Under the pieces are notes generated by a model. That model ran no database searches. It was not told the origin of the DNA and worked only from the letters and a program-made list of their open reading frames with translations. Shown one piece after another: positions 49,656 to 61,576 of a stretch of 64,000 bases of DNA (its first letter is position 1; every line of letters starts with the position of its first letter). The translations under genes and the position numbers were made by a program. Origin of the DNA: Apostichopus japonicus (Eukaryota; Echinodermata; Holothuroidea; Aspidochirotida; Stichopodidae); NCBI RefSeq assembly GCF_037975245.1, contig NC_092564.1:3251984-3315983 (forward strand), in the 5' to 3' direction.

Positions 49656-49752
49656 GAGGAAAATCTATTCACATCAGTCTCGGTGTAGAGAAGGCATGAA
49701 ATTGATTCTGATCCAGAGAAAGGCTAAAATGTCAAAAGGACGGAATCTGAAG
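49656..49752 (+). CDS. Possible 97-bp internal exon
   Basis: A strong acceptor (CTGCTGCTCCGTGACTTTCAG) and donor (CTGAAG then GTAAAG) frame 97 bases. One frame is open (entry phase 1, exit phase 0), giving a basic peptide RKIYSHQSRCREGMKLILIQ then RKAKMSKGRNLK. No partners or family recognised; it could equally be a non-coding exon. Confidence 0.25.
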
Positions 49753-49931
49753 GTAAAGAAATGTAGAATAGGATAGAAGCCAAGGTAAAGTCTCTAGGGT
49801 TTGATCTGTGTAGACCTGCTCATCTTTCTCCCATTGATATATATACAGGAAGCAAATAAACGGGAGACCACTGACTATTGAAATCAATCGTTTGTGAATG
49901 GGCTAAACCAATGATGGCATAGATGAAGCAT

Positions 49932-50166
49932 AATAAGTTAACTCAGTGGTTAACGCCGGTGCCTTCCAATCATAAGGTCCCCGGTTCGAGTCACTCCAAG
50001 ATTAATGTACGTATGTCGTCCAGTTACAGAGTTGTTGACAATACATAATCATGGACGTTAAATATGAATGTAAGAGACTGACTTCGATCACCTTGCGGCT
50101 TTGATAAGCCAATGAGGCTTCTTCGCGAGTTCCTGCATGCAGGAGGATCTAAAATACATACATAAG
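49932..50166 (+). mobile_element. tRNA-derived SINE
   Basis: The head looks like a tRNA: A-box-like TAACTCAGTGG at 49939-49949, then a CCTT/AAGG anticodon-stem-like pair, and a good B box GGTTCGAGTC at 49983-49992. A GC-richer body follows (CGATCACCTTGCGGCTTTGA, AATGAGGCTTCTTCGCGAG, CCTGCATGCAGG), with an ATACATACATA tail. ATAAGT occurs on both sides and may be the target duplication. Such elements are transcribed by RNA polymerase III and mobilised by a LINE in trans (established for SINEs generally). Confidence 0.8.
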
Positions 50167-50267
50167 TCAATCTGGAGTCTTTGTTTGGAATTATGGATTT
50201 GGTTTAACATATTGATGTAACATCAAATAAAAATTTGGAAAGTAAAGTCACATTTCTATGGCTATTA

Positions 50268-50558
50268 TTAAGGTGAAGGAAGATAATGAGGTCTATGATA
50301 AATTTCTTTGAAACTGTCTACTGAGCTACAGTATGTAGCTAAAATATCTCTTTGGTATTGTTTTACATTGTGGAATTTGTGATTATCGATAATATAATAA
50401 GTGTTATTTCTGTTAATCAGTTTATCTTCGGTATAACAAGAATACCAAGCACCATGTTTATCATACATTGCTATGTACGATTTGGATGCATGGATTGGCT
50501 TTCCGGCTTGGAACCAATTTACGGCTAACTGGTGTGACTCGGAAAGGCTGAAGAACAC
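50268..50558 (-). CDS. Coding-like frame, possibly Ig-like, unrecognised
   Basis: A 96-codon minus-strand frame starts after an acceptor-like GTTGTATATCAG and ends with TAA at 50268. It begins FFSLSESHQLAVNWFQAGKP and continues YIAMYDKHGAWYSCYTED. V-N-W-F-Q-A-G-K-P-I resembles an immunoglobulin C strand, and D-x-x-G-x-W-Y-S-C an F strand, but the distance between W and C (28) is short for an Ig domain and no first cysteine is present. There is no ATG at the start, so it would be an exon. It may be unrelated to Ig. Confidence 0.3.
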   Translation of the reverse strand: MFFSLSESHQLAVNWFQAGKPIHASKSYIAMYDKHGAWYSCYTEDKLINRNNTYYIIDNHKFHNVKQYQRDILATYCSSVDSFKEIYHRPHYLPSP

Positions 50559-51377
50559 TGATATACAACTAGTTGGTCAGGAAAGCTTGATCTGATTAAC
50601 GAATTGGTTGCTAATTGATTTCAGGCCCAGTTAGCATGGCTAGTTGGATCAAAAGCGCATTGAGACTATTGGTATAGTGGCCTATACATATAAGTATTAT
50701 TATAATTATAGCCGGGCTGGAAGCAATTTATGTTTGGCCATCACAAACTCACGCACAACCTGGTGTTACTCATCTTGGTTATGATATATAAAACTGCTGT
50801 CAACTTATAACTACCAAAAATTGTCCAAATATAAAATCAGATTTATTGTTGCTTTAGCCTATACCTTGTCTGGAGGATGGCCATGGTTAGTGTCCATGCA
50901 TGCAGCGTTATATCATATAGTGGCATACATGTGCAAAGGGGATGAAAATGGGGTCATGCATGATGCATGGCCCCCCTCCCCCCCCCCCCCCGACTTTGTC
51001 CTCAGTCGGGAAAATGGGAATGAAAGAATTATACCAATCCTGGCAGTGTATGATTCTGCCTTTCGACCTCCCACATAAGTTCAGGAATATTTATTATTTA
51101 TTAGCATTTGTAAATCTTGCCTTTAGACCTCATTTTTAGGCTAAAAATGCTTCATAATGCACCATTTAACATCTAAACTTTGAACATTTCCCCTCAAAAC
51201 CCTTTACATAATTAAGTTTGGATTCAACAATCCCAGGGCCACATCTTCTCCGTTATAAAATCATTGATTCGCCCGAGACTGGCCCTTCCATAAAGATTCA
51301 TCATATCGCCACCTAACTCAGTGGGGGAAAATTTCGAATTTGTCCCCTCTCCTTCACTAACTTTGAATCCTGTTCAA
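50559..51377. other. No gene seen
   Basis: AT-rich sequence with a C run at 50975-50990. Confidence 0.4.
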
Positions 51378-51675
51378 TTAAGCCAATGCATGAATTACAT
51401 GTTCTAAAATCCCTAAGATAAAGATAAGCAATATGTACAAACACGCACCATGCCAGGCTTTCTGTAGAATAGGAGAAGTGCTCATTCTCTACATATTGAC
51501 TGGATTAATAGCGGAACAAATCACGGAGATGCCATTGCATACTATTCTAACTCTCAGTGTTGTTGAACAGTACCTCCTTACCCTGTCAGTGACACAGATG
51601 ACACAAGTGTTAAGATTTCCCAGTATCAGTTTCTCTGAGATGGGCTTGGCTATGTAATACACTGACCTCCTCACT
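51378..51675 (-). CDS. C-terminal two exons of a membrane protein, unrecognised
   Basis: On the minus strand, exon 51675-51582 follows an acceptor GATTTATTTTAG and ends GACAGG before donor GTAAGG. Exon 51461-51378 follows a strong acceptor CTTCTCCTATTCTACAG and ends with TAA. Entry is phase 2; the junction between them is phase 0, and both are open. The spliced peptide reads VRRSVYYIAKPISEKLIL, GNLNTCVICVTDR, then KAWHGACLYILLIFILGI and LEHVIHALA. The last segment is a hydrophobic helix of about 16-18 residues, so the protein probably ends just after a membrane span. Upstream exons would lie at higher coordinates, across the 185-bp array, and were not found. Family unknown. Confidence 0.45.
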
Positions 51676-52728
51676 CTAAAATAAATCGATAGTCTCCCAA
51701 GCCCCTTCATCAGCCTTAAAACAACCACAACCTTTAAGGGGTTTCCTCTTAAGAATTATTGGATAAAGCAGACAGTTAAAAGAGTATGTATGTATACCTT
51801 CTCCAGATTAAGTATCATATTCCTGAGCTGATAATTTACAAAATACTCATTATATTTGATTAGTCATATATTTTAATGGGGAGAATTTAGTTAGTGTCCC
51901 CCACCTTTAGAAAGGTTTAGTGACGCCATCGATCCCTCTTGGAGAGTATAATATATGCCTCCACCCCCAAATTCTCATCTTATTTGCCATTTTGTAACAT
52001 CCTTTAAAGAGTTTTTTTGGCTGGATATCTTATAATTGTCTAGTATATGACATAAGTTTCCCTTTTGATAATGGTTCTGAAAGATCAAATTTCATCAGCC
52101 CCTAAAAGTAACCTGCCAAAGCAGAAGACGATTCAATAGAAAAGAAGAAGAGGGAAACAGAAGAAAACGCCCAAAAATCGATGACAATACGTTTTATAGT
52201 GGTTTTATATGCAACGTGGTTGAGGATTTTTTGTTAAGGGGGTAGGGGCAGGTGGAGGGAGGAAGTACTAAAGATGTTTTGTTGGCATTTTAAACATTTT
52301 ATGAACATCTGTTAATTTCTTTCTGATCATTTAAGAATTGTTTCAGATGTGTAAGTGGCTATATGATGGTATTATATATCATCAAATTCCTTCTTTATAT
52401 GTGACAGTATTAAAAACAGCCTTTGACGGTGGCCATATTACAATCCAAAGTCAGTCCCTCCTCCCTCCCTCCCTCACCCCCCCCCCCTAAAAATCACCTA
52501 TAAAAGCTGCAATTTGTGTTGAGTTTCCTATGATTGGATGCATTGAATGACTGGTTTGATCAGGAAATTCTGACAGATACCCCCCAGCTTTTATCTGGTT
52601 CTGGATCCAGCCAATTTAATCTCCTGGATAGATCTTTCTCAAGATCTGGTCATAATTTTTAAGGTAAAATTTATTACTTGTTTTGTTATTTGATTTACAT
52701 AACTTCAACCAAACAACAAAACAAGAAT
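51676..52728. other. No gene seen
   Basis: AT-rich sequence; no exon compatible in phase with 51582-51675 was found. A C-rich stretch (CTCCCTCCCTCCCTC) lies near 52455. Confidence 0.4.
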
Positions 52729-54462
52729 GAACTGGATTTAGAATGAGTATGTCCCTCGTAATACCTTAGGCTACACTACAATATATATACATAATTACAT
52801 ATAAATGAAATTACTGAGGTTTACTAGCAGTACAATGTACAAGATAGAATGTGGGGCACAGTACTGTAGTGCTCCTTAGAATAGGTACTAATACTCATTA
52901 AGATGGAGAATGAACTGGATTTAGAATGAGTATGTCCCTCATTATACCTTAGGCTACACTACAATATATATACATAATAAGATATAAATGAAATTACTGA
53001 GGTTTACTAGCAGTACACTGTGTACATGGTAGTATTTAGGGCACAGTACTGTAGTGATCCTTAGAAAGGTACTAATACTCATTAAGATTGGAGAATGAAC
53101 TGGATTTAGAATGAGCATGTCCCTCATTATACCTTAGGCTACACTACAATATATATATACATAATTAGATATAAATGAAATTACTGAGGTTTACTAGCAG
53201 TACAGTGTACATGATAGAATGTAGGGCACAGTACTGTAGTGATCCTTAGAATAGGTACTAATACTCATTAAGATGGAGAATGAACTGGATTTAGAATGAG
53301 TATGTCCCTCATTATACCTTAGGCTACACTACAATATATATATACATAATTAGATATAAATGAAATTACTGAGGTTTACTAGCAGTACAGTGTACATGAT
53401 AGAATGTAGGGCACAGTACTGTAGTGATCCTTAGAATAGGTACTAATACTCATTAAGATGGAGAATGAACTGGATTTAGAATGAGTATGTCCCTCATTAT
53501 ACCTTAGGCTACACTACAATATATATATACATAATTAGATATAAATGAAATTACTGAGGTTTACTAGCAGTACAGTGTACATGATAGAATGTAGGGCACA
53601 GTACTGTAGTGATCCTTAGAATAGGTACTAATACTCATTAAGATGGAGAATGAACTGGATTTAGAATGAGCATGTCCCTCATTATACCTTAGGCTACACT
53701 ACAATATATATATACATAATTAGATATAAATGAAATTACTGAGGTTTACTAGCAGTACAGTGTACATGATAGAATGTAGGGCACAGTACTGTAGTGATCC
53801 TTAGAATAGGTACTAATACTCATTAAGATGGAGAATGAACTGGATTTAGAATGAGTATGTCCCTCATTATACCTTAGGCTACACTACAATATATATATAC
53901 ATAATTAGATATAAATGAAATTACTGAGGTTTACTAGCAGTACAGTGTACATGATAGAATGTAGGGCACAGTACTGTAGTGATCCTTAGAATAGGTACTA
54001 ATACTCATTAAGATGGAGAATGAACTGGATTTAGAATGAGTATGTCCCTCGTAATACCTTAGGCTACACTACAATATATATACATAATAAGATATAAATG
54101 AAATTACTGAGGTTTACTAGCAGTACACTGTGTACATGACAGAATGTAGGACACACCATTTTACTGTAGTGATCCTTAGAAAAGGTACTAATACTCATTA
54201 AGATTGGAGAATGAACTGGATTTAGAATGAGTATGTCCCTCCTAATACCTATGGCTACACTACAATATATATATATACACATAATTAGATATAAATGAAA
54301 TTACTGAGGTTTACTAGTAGTACAGTGTACAAGATAGAATGTAGGGCACAGTACTGTAGTGATCCTTAGAATAGGTACTAATACTCATTAAGATGGAGAA
54401 TGAACTGGATTTAGAATGAGTATGTCCCTCGTAATACCTTAGGCTACACTACAATATATATA
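52729..54462 (+). repeat. 185-bp satellite, 9.3 copies
   Basis: TGAACTGGATTTAGAATGAG starts units at 52729, 52911, 53096, 53281, 53466, 53651, 53836, 54021, 54212 and 54401 (last one partial). The five internal spacings from 53096 are exactly 185; the edges vary (182-191). Each unit holds a short TATATA run and CACAGTACTGTAGTGATCC. Internal copies are almost identical while edge copies carry small changes, as expected from unequal exchange. Confidence 0.97.
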
Positions 54463-54476
54463 TTGTCTTGAGAGTG

Positions 54477-54557
54477 TTACTCGAATCACGGGTCGCCCCT
54501 GATATCGCCCGCAGGGTGTGATGCTTTGCCGCTATTAAAGAATCGTGATACGAGTAA
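54477..54557. repeat. 81-base hairpin at the satellite border
   Basis: TTACTCGAATCACG at 54477 and CGTGATACGAGTAA ending 54557 are inverted with one mismatch, around a GC-richer 53-base loop (GGGTCGCCCCTGATATCGCC and on). It begins 15 bases after the array ends. Confidence 0.7.
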
Positions 54558-57018
54558 GACTGGTTCAGCGTGCGGAGAACCTTCACTCGTTTGCTCCCGT
54601 ACATAACTTTAGACTCGCGGCCATCTGGTTCTGCTACTTGAGTAGTGTAGTGTTCTCGTTGAGAGACAGTCGTCTTAATTCCATTTGTGACTTTCCAAAC
54701 AAGTCATTTCATGCAAAATGCAAACATTTTCTCCTAGGTTTTTTGTTCCGGATGCCGGGGGCATTTTCTCTCACCAATCCTCTGAAAGCTTGACTACCCC
54801 TGCGTTAATGAAATATCCTCTTCATGCCAGGGAGAGCATTCATGAATGGCGCTTGTTTCGCTTGTACCACTCGAAGGCATAACGAGAGCCCAATGGAATT
54901 AATTTGGGGTGATGGCAAGAAGGGTAGAAATGTTTTATGACTGATTTCATTTGTCGGATATGTAATTTTCTTCCTATGAATCACTGGAAATTAATTTATG
55001 GAGAAAATTTGTAGAGATCTGTCTTCTGGGATACAAAGTGAGGTATTAATGGATGCCGTAGACTTTATAGCAGTATTAACCTGAAGAATGCCGTGGACCT
55101 CCGAGTTAAAACTTGTTACAAACGAAAAATACCCAAATATATGTTTCTTTATTATGGTTGAAAAGCGGGTGAAAAAAAGGAACAAACTGTTACTCTTTTT
55201 ACATGCCAAGGGGATAATAGGTTTTGCAGAGAGATAGAACTTTAATTATCTGTGTTTTGGGAGCTGCTTTCTCGACAAGGAAAAATGAGATTGAAAAAGG
55301 AAAGGAAAAGAAATTAATGTTGCATCCGTTCAGAGAACAATCATTCAAATTATAAGAATTTCTTTGGGAAAAGAAATAAATTGAACAAAAATTGGAGTAA
55401 ATGAGAATGTTCAAACAAAATTGAGCAATTGTTTCATGTGGTTCCCCCAAACTGAGGAGCATTGTTTGATAAATATTTGAATTCTCCATGTTTTATGGAA
55501 GTTCTGACGATTTTGTTTCAATATTCAGCACGAGCTGTCTTATGTATCCATTTAGTCTTGTTGCTTTATTAGTTTTTGTTATTATTTCACAGCCATTCAA
55601 TAATTTTTTTGTTGCTCTCTTTCTTTGGTAGGCTATAATCGACATTCAACATTGAAATGTTTCCATTGCTTACTGTACCATGTGTATCTGTAAGTAGATA
55701 ACATTTAACACCACATTCTTCCTGATGTTTGTTGTGAAACATTACAGATTATGATACGATAATGACAATAATAATAATTATAATAATCATACAGCATGTA
55801 TAAAGCATTGTTTATCTAGCAAACCTACTCTCAAGCACAGGATACACAGAAAATGCCCCATAATTGAGTGTTAATGCCTGCACCACTGGTGAGTCATTAA
55901 TACCTCATTATGCATTCCATGATAAAAACAAACTTTTAACCTATCAGTAACTCAGCAATCACTTTTGTTGTTGCTACTATTGTGTAGTAAATAATTACAC
56001 AATCATTACAATCCATGTCATTGTTTGCCAGAATCTTGGCTTATTCTACATTAAACATATGACTGGTAAGTTAAGGTCATGGGTATTGCTCTCAGATCTT
56101 AGTTAACATTGCGAAAGCATTTTGAAAAGCACTTTTTGAGTATATAAGTTCTGACTCTTCCAAACTTATGATCAAAAACGAACAAAGACAAGACTTAAAA
56201 AAGAAGACATTGGAGTATTCATAGAAAACGTGTCAAAAAGAAGTCTACAAATGACAAACATATTAGACAGGAATTAGGATGTGCATAGTACTGAATGCTT
56301 CACATAGTATTACAGTATAAGAATCATTGAGAGGTGGAAAAGTTATAAAAAAAAATTGAAACATTTGAAAAAAAAGCAAAGATGATCACACATTGTCAAG
56401 TTGTTGACCTGAAATTTATCTATCAATGTAGAGAGTGATTCCAAAAGAAGACTTGTGATTGGCCAATTTGACCAGCAATGTCTGCGGATAATCTGGAGAA
56501 ATATTAAGAAGGAGTTTAGGGAAATCATTTGGTGGCGGCTATTTATGCTGAACCACTACTCATTGATCCTCACTGAAAAAAAAGAAAGAAATGAAAATAA
56601 AAAATAGGGGGAACCATTTTGGACCAGTATTGCAAAAAATAAACTATAATAATTCAGTTATAACATTGGAAATGTTTTGCCGGTCATATTAGTTGAAATT
56701 TGAAAGCCAGTACAACAGATCATTTTGAGGTTTAAGAAAAGGTTAATTTCTCAATAAATTGCATTTATAACAGAAGCAATTACTTGGGATTGGTAGCGTT
56801 GTCTGTAGCTGATATATATATGTTAACTTCTAGGGATATTAAGCATGGTATAGCTAGGCTGTTATTTCACCGAGGGAGCAGAAATTGCTTTGTTGGAAGT
56901 ATGACGACAAAATTGAAAGAACTTCTTCTAACGAATGAAATGATGAATATGCAGTTTAGTACTACACACCAAATGCTTCAAAGATCACCAAGGGACTAAT
57001 TGATGTGGACTTCATAAA
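54558..57018. other. No gene assigned; repeat-poor
   Basis: About 2.5 kb with few repeats. Open frames at 54545, 54991 and 55199 have no splice or motif support. Confidence 0.4.
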
Positions 57019-57265
57019 AACAGCCCAATAATCCTCGACGGCCATGATTCAAATATAGAAGATGGAAAAACACGTTCCAAACGCTTTTTCCAAGAACAAA
57101 TTTGTGGTTGTTTGAAAAAACCCTTGGCTAACAAGTAGACTTGATGCACCAAAATTTAATTGTTTTGCAGCAGACAAACTAAGGCTTGGAGAGATTGACT
57201 TACATTCTGCAGAGGCTACTAAGATCATTAAGTTGTCAAAACAACACACCCAAATGCTCTCATAA
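57019..57265 (+). pseudogene. Frameshifted coding remnant, perhaps DDE transposase
   Basis: Two overlapping frames read as one protein-like sequence if a shift occurs in the A run near 57118. The first (39 codons) begins NSPIILDGHDSNIEDGK then RSKRFFQEQICGCLKK; the second continues NPWLTSRLDAPKFNCFAADK, LRLGEIDLHSAEATK and ends at TAA 57263. P-I-I-L-D-G-H-D-S resembles the second catalytic Asp region of pogo/Tigger-type DDE transposases. The match is short and the rest is not recognised. Confidence 0.25.
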
Positions 57266-60200
57266 TTATTTCATGATCTTATGGCCTCTCACGAGTGCAT
57301 CGATGTGAGCATGGCTTTCAAAAAGTTTGGCAGCACATTTCGAGATTTTGGCGGCTCGAATAGCACTCCGAGAAATATGCTCGGACGAAATAATGAACAC
57401 CTGTTTATTCAGGAGATCTAAGAGCCTTCCAAAATATTTTGTTTGATAAATTTGTTGAAACAGGATCAGATGTTGCCTGCCATCTGACTTAATTATGCTA
57501 CGCTCAAACGGTCTTTCAAAACTCATTAAGGCCACCGTTTCCATGAATCATCTCGTAATGTGCTTCACTTTGCATTGTCAATTGGTAAAAGACACCAAGG
57601 CTATTCTTTTCCCGACTAATAATTGGCTTTGGTAGTCCTTTATGCAAATAGCTTTGGCTTGAGAAACAGAGAGCATTGTGGAAGGTGTGAGATTTGGTTT
57701 CATATCTCGTCAGATGTTGTAAACCAATTCCTATCGATTTTTGTTTGTTTTCGAGCAGGATAATATATATCGTTATCTTGCTGATTTTTTTTCCGGGGCT
57801 AATGGGAATTCGGAAGGGGAGCATAACAATGCCAATAGCAAATGAGCCTGCATTTATTGGTCTATAATCATATTCTCAGGTACGGTTGGTTTTCGCATAG
57901 CTTGCATGTTTGATATCGCCATGGTCTGGGGCACCGCTTCGAGGGATAGGGGATTGGATATCACACAAAGATGTTAGATGTCTTCAGGGGCCACGAAAGT
58001 TTGGGCATTATTCTAATTATTTTACGATGTGTTTATTAGTTTAAGGTGTTTTTGTCATGACTGTGGATAATGTTTTTTTATTGATCTAGTAAAGTACATG
58101 ATGAGTCACCCAGCCCCACTGGGCATTACCAAATGACTAAAACACTACCAGTTCCCATATAAAGACCTAATACTGCTCAAGTCAGTAGAAAACTAAGATT
58201 CGGGTTCTGGTTAAAAGGAAATTTCACAGAAAAATTTGCAGCTCCAAAGTCTTTATTTGGGGCCCATGAAGTACTTCCTTTCAATTCTCTTCCTTTTTGC
58301 AGTTCAATTAACTTCATTTGATATTGATCTGTCTGTAAACTCGGCTATCGAGGGCACCTCGCGATGCGGTTAAGCAGATTTGAAGCATGAGCGATGTCGG
58401 GGCAGGGGAAGGGATCCGGGGGGCATAATCCAAATGCAACTTAGAACCAAATGGAAACATGACAAAAGGATGCACCAATTGGTGAATCACCGAGAAACTA
58501 GGAGGTGATTTTAGATCAGAAGAAGAACGAGATGAAAAATGAGAGAACAAAGAAGAAAATGAAAATAAAAGCTGGAAAATCTAAAAGTAGTGATTTAGAA
58601 AGATCCATTGTTCACTTAGAGAAGAGAGAATTAAAGGGAAAAAAAAAAACTATTAAAGGGACTACAGAATTAAATCATCCCGAAGTTGCTTGACATATAT
58701 GCTAAAATGGCCATAGCTAATGCCATAAGAATTGCAATACTGATTCGGAGCATGTTTTTCTGACACTTGAAAAAAAAAAAATTATTTCCTCGATATTTAT
58801 AGCTTTGACTTTGAGAAACCTTGTGTTCATTAGTTGAGCGAGGCAGTCTCCCAATATATATATATTTTTTTTTTGCTTCACTTAATGGTCCCTTTGGAAA
58901 GATTTTTTCCAAAAGACAGAAACATAACTTTATGAAAGAAAATTACCTGGCTAAATTCTAATTTTCAAATCTCATTAGAATTTTATTTTCATGAGAACTT
59001 AAACGATATTTTGTATTCCAAATGCAAAAGAACAATTTTAATTTTAGAAATAAAAAAAATGAATAAAAATAGTTGAAATTATCACAACGAGGATTAATTT
59101 ATAGGAACTAGACTTTTCCCCTTTAATAGACAGTCATCATAGACTGACAAATTAAATTGGGACACTATGACATGATTTCATCCTTGATTTTTAATGTCCT
59201 CAGACCACACTGCGCTTACCAGTGCCAACTCTTCCCCGACAACCCCTTCAGTGATCAATGAACTAAAATTGATCAATTCTCACAGTGAATTGATTGGCCA
59301 CTGTGAGTTATTTGATTTATTCAATTGCCTCTCCTCTGAGGCATTGGAAGGGTTATTTTGTTTTTCTTTTCTCTTTCTCTAACAGTCTAGGCCAATTTGA
59401 AAATCTTTCTTAAGAGGGCTGTTAGAATCATGGTTGAAGCCAAAACTGCTGTGATCATAAAAAGGAAAGCTGTTTGTACCAATTGGTCTTATCAACACCA
59501 GTGTGGCCCCCACATTGACCTTGCTAAAATGCTAATAGCTTGACAAACAGTATGTATTCTGGTAGTGTTTGAGCTGCACAAAACATCTCTATATCTCAAA
59601 CAAACTTTAATGTGAAACTGGAAAAGTCAAAATAAGGAGGTGGTCAAACCGTCAAATCAAGGGTAACTTTTGGTGGACACATCTGACATTTTATGCTCCT
59701 CCTATCAAATTTGGGAAGACTCCAGATTACAAGGGATGACAGAGTGTTCTTGTCAATGGGGAAGGAGGGGGGGGGGAGTTGTGGGGGGAGGTGCTGGAAT
59801 AAGGGAAATTATCTTGTACAGAAATCCTTAAAGGGGACAAAAAAAAAAAAAAATCCCAAACCATCAGTTTTGTGTTGTATGTTATTTATAATGAATAACT
59901 CGCCAAACAGCTAAGATATATCATTAGGTCATTTTAAGAGCTTCAATATTTCTATATATAGCTGACATTCGCAAAACCATCTCCATCACACTCAGAAAAT
60001 AGACATTGTAAGGAAAAAAGAGAAACAAGAGAAATTGTAGCCCTTGTGGCTGGATGATGTCATATTTAGACTTGATCAAGTCTCCAGCATTGTGTGTGAA
60101 GGAACATTAAATCTGCTAAATGGAATTAGATGTTTCTTTAGCAGTAATAGTGAAAATTGTTCACTACAGCCAATTCTACAACAGACACTGTTAACATTTG

Positions 60201-60909
60201 TAGGGTTGGTGTCTCCTTTAAGGTTGGCTTTAAGTGTAGTAATAAACAGAGCGGGGGTCTCTGATGGGCTGGCTAACCCCCTCCCCCCCCCCCCCCCGAC
60301 GTAGCTAACCAGAGGTAGGAGTTAGGGTTTGGTCATAGATTCTAAAATTAATGTTTTTGTTATTACTTCCAGAGGATAATTTTGCCTCAATCTGTAGAGA
60401 TGTTATTCTGCTGGGACAGTGAGTTTATATTGGATGGATGTGTATCTCAGACTCTTGTTAAGTATTAAGCATATGCACTTAATTGCATGTAACAAGTGTT
60501 TCCCATAGATCTGTCACAACCAAACATATCATCTAAACAAGAACTGTGTTTTTTGAGACTAAGGTGCAAAATTATAGCCCTTTATATCCTCATACAGGAT
60601 TGGGACATCCTTACCCACAACTTCTTTTAGCTTTTCATGTGCACTCACAGAATTATAACAACTTCTACAGTTAATTCAAATACAAAAGACTACAATCCCT
60701 TTTAAGGTCCATGTAACATTTTAACAAGACAGATACAATTCATCTTCATGTATAGTAATAAAAGTAAAATATGGAAGTTTGCTGGCCTACAGTCAAATTA
60801 TAGACTTAATCTTTTTGTAGTTAAAGAAAGTTCTGACAAAAGCCTCAACATATGATAATCCAACCCTGACATGATTCTTGATGGATCATGAACTAAACAG
60901 TTGGCTAAT
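57266..60909. other. No gene assigned; repeat-poor, possible conserved non-coding
   Basis: About 3.6 kb with little repeat content. Minus-strand frames at 57266-57544 and 57516-57824 adjoin in different frames without splice sites. A clean CTCACAGTG/CACTGTGAG inverted pair lies at 59279-59309. G and C runs occur at 59768 and 60283-60297. Confidence 0.4.
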
Positions 60910-61576
60910 GTTGGCGTTAGAATGACAGTATATGCTCATGATGGACAACTTCATGAATATCATCCCTCATCTCATGTTGGTGTTAGAATGACAGTATATG
61001 CTCATGATGGACAACTTCATGAATATCATCCCTCCTCTCATGTTGGTGTTAGAATGACAGTATATGCTCATGATGGACAACTTAATGAATATCTTCCCTC
61101 CTCTCATGTTGGTGTTAGAATGACAGTATATGCTCATGATGGACAACTTCATGAATATCATCCCTCCTCTCATGTTGGTGTTAGAATGACAGTATATGCT
61201 CATGATGGACGACTTCATGAATATCATCCCTCCTCTCATGTTGGTGTTAGAATGACAGTATATGCTCATGATGGACAACTTCATGAATATCATCCCTCTT
61301 CTCCTGTTGGTGTTAGAATGACAGTATATGCTCATGATGGACAACTTCATGAATATCATCCCTCCTCTCATATTGGTGTTAGAATGACAGTATATGCTCA
61401 TGATGGACAACTTCATGAATATCATCCCTCTTCTCCTGTTGGTGTTAGAATGACAGTATATGCTCATGATGGACAACTTCATGAATATCATCCCTCTTCT
61501 CCTGTTGGTGTTAGAATGACAGTATATGCTCTTGATGGACAACTTCATGAATATCATCCCTCCTCTCATGTTGGCT
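60910..61576 (+). repeat. 66-bp minisatellite, 10 copies
   Basis: GTTGGTGTTAGAATGACAGT starts units every 66 bases from 60910 to 61504, with a partial unit at 61570. As 66 is divisible by three, the array is open on both strands (about 240 codons forward, 200 reverse). The forward frame repeats a 22-residue unit (VGVRMTVYAHDGQLHEYHPS plus S and H). It is not called as a gene: the frame has no upstream ATG outside the array, and nearly all differences between copies change the amino acid (H to P, H to N, Q to R, V to I), with hardly any silent changes. Confidence 0.95.

Noticed and set aside
57266-57824. Two adjoining minus-strand frames with good composition
   Set aside because: Different frames, no splice sites between them and no recognisable domain; may be conserved non-coding sequence.
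60967-61569. Long minus-strand open frame (200 codons)
   Set aside because: Exists only because the 66-bp repeat is a multiple of three; no start outside the array and no independent evidence.
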